Positions 6,273-6,431 of a stretch of DNA of 6,431 nt are shown one piece after another. Numbering within the stretch: position 1 is the first letter of the stretch; the number at the start of each line of letters is the position of its first letter. The stretch is from Actinomycetes bacterium (lineage in GTDB: Bacteria > Actinomycetota > Acidimicrobiia > Acidimicrobiales > RAAP-2), in assembly GCA_021849435.1 (NCBI GenBank), contig JAJZSX010000143.1, positions 1 to 6,431 on the forward strand. The letters run 5' to 3'. The notes beneath the pieces are model-generated. The model was not told where the DNA came from. It saw only the letters and a program-made list of their open reading frames with translations, and did not search any database. The position numbers were made by a program, and so were the translations under genes.

Positions 6273-6300
6273 TAACCCGAAGGTCGTAGGTTCAAATCCT
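6273..6300 (+). repeat. Direct repeat copy 2 (attachment-site-like)
   Basis: These 28 bases are identical to 4693-4720 within the intact tRNA-fMet, in the same orientation. This is the distal boundary of the segment carrying the MarR and SDR genes, in the position of an attR-like site. Confidence 0.6.
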
Positions 6301-6312
6301 GTCCCGCCACCA
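6273..6312 (+). pseudogene. Truncated, degenerate 3' half of tRNA-fMet
   Basis: From the anticodon-loop end (TAACCCGA) through variable region, T arm and CCA (6310-6312), this copies the 3' half of the intact tRNA. The 5' acceptor, D arm and most of the anticodon are absent: no CGCGGGG or GAGCAG lies upstream. The T stem 3' side reads CCTGT instead of CCTAC, and the acceptor strand CCCGCC is one C short. It cannot fold as a tRNA. Bases 6262-6272 show only loose resemblance to the anticodon arm. Confidence 0.85.
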
Positions 6313-6327
6313 AGAGAATTTCAGATC

Positions 6328-6353
6328 AGATCCGGTGCGAAAGCACCGGATCT
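6328..6353 (+). terminator. Hairpin terminator after the tRNA fragment and SDR gene
   Basis: AGATCCGGTGC (6328-6338), loop GAAA, then GCACCGGATCT (6343-6353) form a perfect 11-pair stem with a GNRA tetraloop, followed by TCTGTTG. It is a diverged copy of the hairpin behind the intact tRNA: two stem pairs differ and both remain paired. It lies 64 bases after the SDR stop and probably ends that operon. Confidence 0.7.
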
Positions 6354-6431
6354 TCTGTTGGAACCGAGGTGATGGTTGCGTCGTAAGTCATGCTGATGAA
6401 CGTAACTGGGCGAGTTGACCTTCGATCATCG

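Noticed and set aside
6354..6431. Possible gene edge at the right end
   Set aside because: Short frames on both strands run off the window, but none has enough length or character to call.

Overview
The window looks like a chromosomal segment of a high-GC bacterium, most likely an actinomycete in the broad sense. Three things point that way: the GC-rich third codon positions, the GTG starts, and an initiator tRNA with an encoded CCA and a short extended -10 (TGCTAGGCT) close upstream. The genus cannot be read from this sequence. By hand counts of a few 60-base lines, the left part (1-4260) runs at about 62-78% GC. The MarR/SDR part on the right is mostly 57-60%, with richer patches.

Left region, 1-4260: amino-acid catabolism that looks like hydroxyproline/proline metabolism. 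A plus-strand aldehyde dehydrogenase of the alpha-ketoglutarate semialdehyde dehydrogenase type enters from the left edge without its N-terminus and ends at 1117. Convergent to it, 12 bases away, is a tight three-gene minus-strand operon. In order of transcription it encodes an enolase-superfamily enzyme resembling cis-3-hydroxy-L-proline dehydratase or hydroxyproline-betaine epimerase, a proline racemase/hydroxyproline epimerase/trans-3-hydroxyproline dehydratase family protein, and an ornithine cyclodeaminase/mu-crystallin family reductase. The simplest joint reading is that the first two act on 3- or 4-hydroxyproline isomers, the third reduces the cyclic imine delta1-pyrroline-2-carboxylate to L-proline, and the dehydrogenase feeds a 4-hydroxyproline branch into 2-oxoglutarate.

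Middle, 4261-4656: about 400 bases with no convincing gene. It holds a weak operon promoter, a short direct repeat upstream of it, and a promoter for the initiator tRNA. An intact tRNA-fMet (CAT anticodon) lies at 4657-4733, followed by a hairpin terminator.

Right region, 4774-6431: a two-gene operon, a MarR-family repressor overlapping by 4 bases an extended short-chain dehydrogenase (NAD-dependent epimerase family). It is driven by a TTGACA promoter that is overlapped by a 14-7-14 inverted repeat, almost certainly the repressor's own operator. Immediately after this operon the 3' half of the initiator tRNA, together with its downstream hairpin terminator, occurs a second time (6273-6353). 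The MarR/SDR pair therefore lies between two copies of the tRNA 3' end exactly 1580 bases apart. This is the footprint of insertion at a tRNA gene, or of a broken tandem tRNA duplication, and is the most unusual feature here. No integrase, transposase, CRISPR array or defence gene is visible.
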